From NCBI GenBank assembly GCA_013003555.1, contig JABDIV010000022.1, forward strand, positions 62,001-126,000: a stretch of DNA of 64,000 nt. Reading direction: 5' to 3'. This DNA comes from Flavobacteriaceae bacterium (GTDB lineage Bacteria; Bacteroidota; Bacteroidia; Flavobacteriales; Flavobacteriaceae). A program made the translations under genes and the position numbers. Position 1 is the stretch's first letter. Each line of letters starts with the position of its first letter. Shown here piece by piece: positions 59,861 to 64,000 of this stretch. The notes beneath the pieces are model-generated. The model did not search any database, was not told the origin of the DNA, and saw only the letters and a list, made by a program, of their open reading frames with translations.

Positions 59861-61780
59861 ATGGATATTAATTATATCTTTTTAATACCGGCAGTTCCAC
59901 TTGTAGTTTTCCTGATCTTAGGCATTTTTAGCCATAAGATCAAACCGGCAGTCTCCGGCTATGTCGGAGTAATCGGGTTATTGATATCGGCCCTTCTATC
60001 AGGCTATGCTGCTTTTCAGTATTTCTTCGAAATCGGAAAGGTAGATGGAGTCTATCAAACCTTTGTATCTAAAACCGTTTGGATGAACTTTACCGATACC
60101 CTGCACATCGATATGGGTATTTTAGTCGATCCCATCTCGGTGGTTATGCTGGTTGTTGTTTCTCTGGTTTCGCTAATGGTCCATATTTACAGTCGGGGCT
60201 ATATGAAAGGCGATGGCGGTTACACAAAATTCTTTGCGTTCTTATCCTTGTTTACGTTCTCGATGCTCGGACTTGTACTCGCCACCAATTTATTCCAGAT
60301 CTATATTTTCTGGGAATTGGTCGGGGTGTCTTCATATTTACTGATCGGATTTTATTACACTAAAACATCGGCTATTGCAGCCGCTAAAAAGGCATTTATA
60401 GTTACGCGTTTTGCCGATTTCGGGTTTCTCATCGGAATCTTCATCATCGGATATTATACAGGAACCTTCGATTTTGAGACTCTGAACAATCCTGAAGGCA
60501 GTGCCATTACCAATTGGGCAGCAACCTCTTTCATGGGTCTTTCGGTAATTACCTGGGCTCTGATCCTGATTTTTATTGGAGGCGCCGGAAAATCTGCCAT
60601 GTTTCCATTACATATTTGGTTGCCTGACGCTATGGAAGGCCCAACACCGGTATCAGCATTGATACATGCCGCTACAATGGTTGTCGCGGGTATATATCTC
60701 GTAGCACGCTTGTTTCCGATGTTCTATTTCGTGGAAATGGGCTTTGCCTTAAATATCGTAGCCTATGTGGGTGCATTTTCAGCCTTGTTTGCAGCTCTAA
60801 TTGCCCTGACACAAAACGATATAAAGCGGGTTTTGGCCTATTCGACCATGTCGCAGTTGGGCTATATGATGCTGGCACTTGGCGTATCAGGTTATGAAGG
60901 ACATGAAGGTCTTGGTTATATGGCCTCTCTTTTCCATTTGTTTACACATGCGATGTTCAAAGCATTACTTTTCTTATGTGCCGGATCGGTGATTCATGCG
61001 GTGCACAGCAATTATTTAAAAGATATGGGCAACCTGCGGAAATTTATGCCGATTACCAACATAACTTTTCTCATAGCTGCGCTGGCTATTGCCGGGATTC
61101 CACCTTTTGCAGGGTTCTGGAGTAAGGATGAAATCCTAGTAGCGGCATTCGAGCATAATAAACTCATTTATTATGTTGGAGTACTGGTGGCCGGACTAAC
61201 GGCCTTCTATATTTTCAGAATATACTTCGGTATTTTTTGGGGGAAAGACAAGTCTTACGAACATAAACCAAAGGAATCCCCTGCTTCTATGACTTTTCCG
61301 TTAATCGTTCTCGCGGTCCTTAGTGCTACGGCTGGATTCGTACCTTTTGGCGATTTGGTGAGTCCCGATAAGACGGGTATCGAAATACATATTAATTATC
61401 CCCTTGCGGCTGTTGCAACCGCTGTTGGCCTGATTGGAATTGGACTCGCATGGGCATTTTACAAGAAAGAAAACAACCTGGCCGAACGCGTGGTTAATAC
61501 GTTGGGAGCACTTTATAAATGGGCCTATAACAAATTTTATATCGATGAGATCTATATGTTTGTTGCCAAATCTATTTTCTTTAAGCGCGTGTCAGAACCC
61601 ATAGCAAAATTCGACAGGAATTATGTTGACGGCACCATGGTAGGAATAGGAAATACAACGGTTAAGACCTCCCGCAAGATCAAAGGCTTGCAGTCGGGAC
61701 GGGTTCAGGATTATGCTTATGGCTTTATCGTTGGGGTTGTAATAATCGCATTAGTGTTCATCTATTTTTGGACGAGTTAA
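59861..61780 (+). CDS. nuoL: NADH-quinone oxidoreductase subunit L
   Basis: The 639-residue antiporter-like subunit (ND5) has the conserved FWELVGVSSYLLIGFYY, GGAGKSAMFPLHIWLPDAMEGPTPVSALIHAATMV (seen as LPDAMEGPTPVSALIHAATM) and MSQLGYMMLALG, plus a C-terminal amphipathic helix region and terminal TM helix (IVGVVIIALVFIYF). Confidence 0.97.
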   Translation: MDINYIFLIPAVPLVVFLILGIFSHKIKPAVSGYVGVIGLLISALLSGYAAFQYFFEIGKVDGVYQTFVSKTVWMNFTDTLHIDMGILVDPISVVMLVVVSLVSLMVHIYSRGYMKGDGGYTKFFAFLSLFTFSMLGLVLATNLFQIYIFWELVGVSSYLLIGFYYTKTSAIAAAKKAFIVTRFADFGFLIGIFIIGYYTGTFDFETLNNPEGSAITNWAATSFMGLSVITWALILIFIGGAGKSAMFPLHIWLPDAMEGPTPVSALIHAATMVVAGIYLVARLFPMFYFVEMGFALNIVAYVGAFSALFAALIALTQNDIKRVLAYSTMSQLGYMMLALGVSGYEGHEGLGYMASLFHLFTHAMFKALLFLCAGSVIHAVHSNYLKDMGNLRKFMPITNITFLIAALAIAGIPPFAGFWSKDEILVAAFEHNKLIYYVGVLVAGLTAFYIFRIYFGIFWGKDKSYEHKPKESPASMTFPLIVLAVLSATAGFVPFGDLVSPDKTGIEIHINYPLAAVATAVGLIGIGLAWAFYKKENNLAERVVNTLGALYKWAYNKFYIDEIYMFVAKSIFFKRVSEPIAKFDRNYVDGTMVGIGNTTVKTSRKIKGLQSGRVQDYAYGFIVGVVIIALVFIYFWTS

Positions 61781-61789
61781 ATTATAACT

Positions 61790-63277
61790 ATGGATATTTT
61801 ATCGCTATTTATAATAGTTCCGCTGCTAACCGTTTTAGCCCTGATTTTTACAAGGGATTTAAAGCAGTCCAGGATTGTTGCCATGCTTGGAAGTTTATTA
61901 CAGCTTGGGATGGCCGTCAATCTTTTGTTCGCCTATTTAAGGGAACGGGAAACCAATGATGCCATCATGGTTTTTATGAGAGATGTCGTATGGTTTGAAT
62001 CATTTAATATCCATTATGTTGTTGGAGTTGATGGTGTTTCTGTTGCCTTACTTTTGTTAACATCGATAGTAGTACTTGCCGGCGTTTTTATATCATGGAA
62101 GATGTATGATTTGCCAAAGGAGTTTTTTATTTCACTGATCGTCCTCTCTATTGGTGTTTATGGTTTCTTTATATCGCTGGACCTGTTCACCATGTTCGTC
62201 TTTTTTGAAATTGCGGTGATCCCGATGTATTTGTTAATCGGTATTTGGGGTTCTGGCCCTAAGGAATATTCAGCCATGAAGCTTACCCTTATGCTGATGG
62301 GAGCATCAGCGATTCTATTGGTCGGTATTCTGGGAATTTATTTTTATTCCGGATCTCAGGGTGGGCCGCTTACATTCAATATCCTCGAATTGGCCCAGGT
62401 TGACTATCCGTTTGATATTCAGAAGATATTCTTCCCGTTGACCTTTGTTGGTTTTGCGGTGATAAGCGCTTTATTCCCGTTTCATACCTGGTCGCCAGAT
62501 GGTCATGCGTCAGCTCCAACTGCCGTATCGATGCTTCACGCCGGTGTCTTGATGAAATTAGGGGGATATGGAATTTTCAGGGTTGCGATGTATATAATGC
62601 CCGAAGGAGCCCAGCATTGGTCATGGATATTCATCATTCTGGCAGTTATTGGGGTTGTTTATGGCGCATTTTCAGCCATCAAGCAAACCGATTTAAAATA
62701 TATCAATGCATATTCATCAGTGAGCCACCTCGGCCTGGTTCTTTTCGCCCTGCTCATGTTGAACAAAACATCGTGGAATGGTGCGATTATTCAGTCGTTG
62801 TCGCATGCTTTTATGACGGCCCTGTTCTTTGCCTTGATCGGGATGATCTATGAGCGTACGCATACCAGGGATATCACTAAACTGGGTGGTTTATTGAAGG
62901 TAATTCCATTTATTTCAGTGATGTATGTCATAGTCGGACTTGCTTCGCTTGGTTTGCCTGGTTTTAGCGGTTTTGTTGCTGAAATGAACATTTTTGTGGG
63001 AGCTTTTCAAAATGAAGATATGTTTGTACGCGTAGCAACGGTGGTCTCTGTTTCAGTAATCGTAATTACGGCCGTGTATATCCTCAGGGTTGTTGGAATT
63101 ATGCTTATGGGACCCGTTCGTGATGAGTCTTTTAATGCCCTTCCGAAAGCAACCTGGAATGAACGCCTGGGAATATTGTTGTTGTTCATTCCTATTATTG
63201 GAATTGGGGTGGCACCTTTATGGCTCAGCGATATGATCCTGGAAAGTTTAACACCTTTTATAAACGTGTTAATGTAA
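61790..63277 (+). CDS. nuoM: NADH-quinone oxidoreductase subunit M
   Basis: The 495-residue ND4-type antiporter-like subunit has FFEIAVIPMYLLIGIWG, FHTWSPDGHASAPTAVSMLHAGVLMKLGGYG (seen as PDGHASAPTAVSMLHAGVL) and YSSVSHLGLVLFALL. It lies 9 nt after nuoL and 19 nt before nuoN. Confidence 0.97.
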   Translation: MDILSLFIIVPLLTVLALIFTRDLKQSRIVAMLGSLLQLGMAVNLLFAYLRERETNDAIMVFMRDVVWFESFNIHYVVGVDGVSVALLLLTSIVVLAGVFISWKMYDLPKEFFISLIVLSIGVYGFFISLDLFTMFVFFEIAVIPMYLLIGIWGSGPKEYSAMKLTLMLMGASAILLVGILGIYFYSGSQGGPLTFNILELAQVDYPFDIQKIFFPLTFVGFAVISALFPFHTWSPDGHASAPTAVSMLHAGVLMKLGGYGIFRVAMYIMPEGAQHWSWIFIILAVIGVVYGAFSAIKQTDLKYINAYSSVSHLGLVLFALLMLNKTSWNGAIIQSLSHAFMTALFFALIGMIYERTHTRDITKLGGLLKVIPFISVMYVIVGLASLGLPGFSGFVAEMNIFVGAFQNEDMFVRVATVVSVSVIVITAVYILRVVGIMLMGPVRDESFNALPKATWNERLGILLLFIPIIGIGVAPLWLSDMILESLTPFINVLM

Positions 63278-63296
63278 TAGCACAAATCTATTTGAT

Positions 63297-64000
63297 ATGG
63301 ATTTCAATATGGTAAACATCATGCGTCACGAAATAATTCTTCTGGTAACCATCCTGCTTTTGGTGATTGCCGAGATATTTATTTCGAGACCTAAGAAAAG
63401 CAGTATTATTCATTTGGCAATATTTCTCTTTGGCCTTCATACCCTGGTCGGATTTCTTCCTATGGAACATGGTAATTTATTCGGAGGGATGTTCAAAAGC
63501 ACCGTATTGATTCAATTTCTTAAAAATATACTCAATGTCGGGGTGTTGATCTTATTACTTCAATCTGGAGATTGGCTAAAGGAAAAGATCGTGTCCCAGA
63601 ACCGAGGAACCGAATTCTTTATCCTGTTAATGTCTTCCTTACTGGGGATGTATTTTATGATCTCTTCAGGTGATTTCCTTATGTTTTATTTAGGCATCGA
63701 ATTATCAACCCTTCCGATTGCTGCCCTGGCCGCTTATGAAACCATGAAACGCATATCGTCAGAGGCCGGTATCAAATTGATTCTCTCTGCAGCCATGGCT
63801 TCAGGAGTTGCTTTATTCGGCATGTCGATGCTATACGCCACGGCCGGTTCTATCTATTTCGATTCAATTTCCACAGTGCTTAGCGTAAGTAATTTGAGCG
63901 TGCTCGGTTTTGTGTTTTTCTTTGCCGGGTTGGCTTTTAAAATATCGCTTGTGCCATTTCATTTCTGGACCGCCGATGTTTATGAAGGTTCACCGATAAG
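63297..64000 (+). CDS. nuoN: NADH-quinone oxidoreductase subunit N (3' end beyond window)
   Basis: About 234 codons are visible from the ATG at 63297; alternative in-frame ATGs lie at 63309 and 63321. The protein is very hydrophobic with the ND2-type blocks FLMFYLGIELSTLPIAALAAYE (seen as YLGIELSTLPIAAL), GLAFKISLVPFHFWTADVYEGSP and KLILSAAMASGVALFG in form. It should be the last membrane subunit of the complex I series. The frame is open at the window edge. Confidence 0.95.
   Translation, partial: MDFNMVNIMRHEIILLVTILLLVIAEIFISRPKKSSIIHLAIFLFGLHTLVGFLPMEHGNLFGGMFKSTVLIQFLKNILNVGVLILLLQSGDWLKEKIVSQNRGTEFFILLMSSLLGMYFMISSGDFLMFYLGIELSTLPIAALAAYETMKRISSEAGIKLILSAAMASGVALFGMSMLYATAGSIYFDSISTVLSVSNLSVLGFVFFFAGLAFKISLVPFHFWTADVYEGSPI

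Noticed and set aside
1-64000. CRISPR arrays, IS elements, prophage or genomic island
   Set aside because: No repeat-spacer pattern, transposase, integrase, attachment-site duplication or tRNA gene was seen; gene content is housekeeping throughout.

Overview
The window is a 64 kb chromosomal segment of a member of the Bacteroidota, most likely a marine or environmental Flavobacteriaceae. The evidence is as follows. Many transcription units have the Bacteroidota -7 promoter element TAnnTTTG, in several cases with a TTTG/TTG -33 element. There is a secreted protein with a type IX secretion C-terminal sorting domain. Several Bacteroidota-restricted families occur (DUF4301, DUF4271, DUF4296, DUF3098, DUF3127). 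L21 carries a long tail and GGGPS is of the bacterial group. Coding density is very high: no gene-free stretch exceeds about 240 bp, and all the larger gaps (1260-1488, 9170-9403, 12007-12147, 15552-15784, 31631-31846, 41132-41369, 51307-51541, 51893-52067) hold promoters, leaders, hairpins or terminators. I see no IS element, prophage, CRISPR array, tRNA or rRNA gene. This is a core-genome segment rather than an island.

Layout. 1-2.6 kb: a partial M16 peptidase diverges from rplU-rpmA. 2.6-4.6 kb: a DinB-like protein and ahcY, whose leader can fold into a three-way junction. 4.7-9.2 kb: an overlapping operon of Sfp-type PPTase, GGGPS, PnuC-type transporter, NadR-type kinase, DUF4301 and the ribosome rescue factor ArfB. 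9.2-11.6 kb: a TPP riboswitch with a TonB-dependent receptor. 12-18.1 kb: greA (with an attenuator-like leader hairpin) and a HIT protein, a histidine kinase, a flavin reductase-like protein, DUF3127, aat and two tandem PPK2 polyphosphate kinases. 18.2-25.2 kb: tag, a thioredoxin-like protein, a TonB-like protein, the minus-strand ftsX-lipoprotein-DUF3098-uppP-truB operon, panE and a DMT exporter. 25.3-38.2 kb: leuS, SemiSWEET, a zinc peptidase, an Lrp regulator with saccharopine dehydrogenase, DUF423, hemD-DUF4271, a GT2-pyrC-DUF4296 operon, an SDR and tyrS. 38.3-47.3 kb: a LuxE-like protein, a T9SS cargo protein, a PhoB/PhoR pair, a glycosyltransferase, trmB, a LysE-family protein, an alkyltransferase-like protein, and Mrp with a NifU-type scaffold.

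47.4-64 kb is the most coherent block, devoted to ferredoxin-based energy metabolism. On the minus strand lie an 8Fe ferredoxin, a single-chain pyruvate:ferredoxin oxidoreductase and a small HEPN protein. Divergent to them, on the plus strand, korA-korB (2-oxoglutarate:ferredoxin oxidoreductase) runs with a 9-bp gap into nuoABCDHIJKLMN. No nuoE, nuoF or nuoG lies between nuoD and nuoH. The arrangement suggests that both 2-oxoacid oxidoreductases reduce ferredoxin and that an 11-subunit complex I oxidises it. nuoN runs off the right edge.

Small-scale regularities: four convergent gene pairs overlap by only 4-6 nt at their stop codons, and genes within operons commonly overlap by 1-4 nt. All functional calls rest on motif and family recognition by eye; no database search was run.
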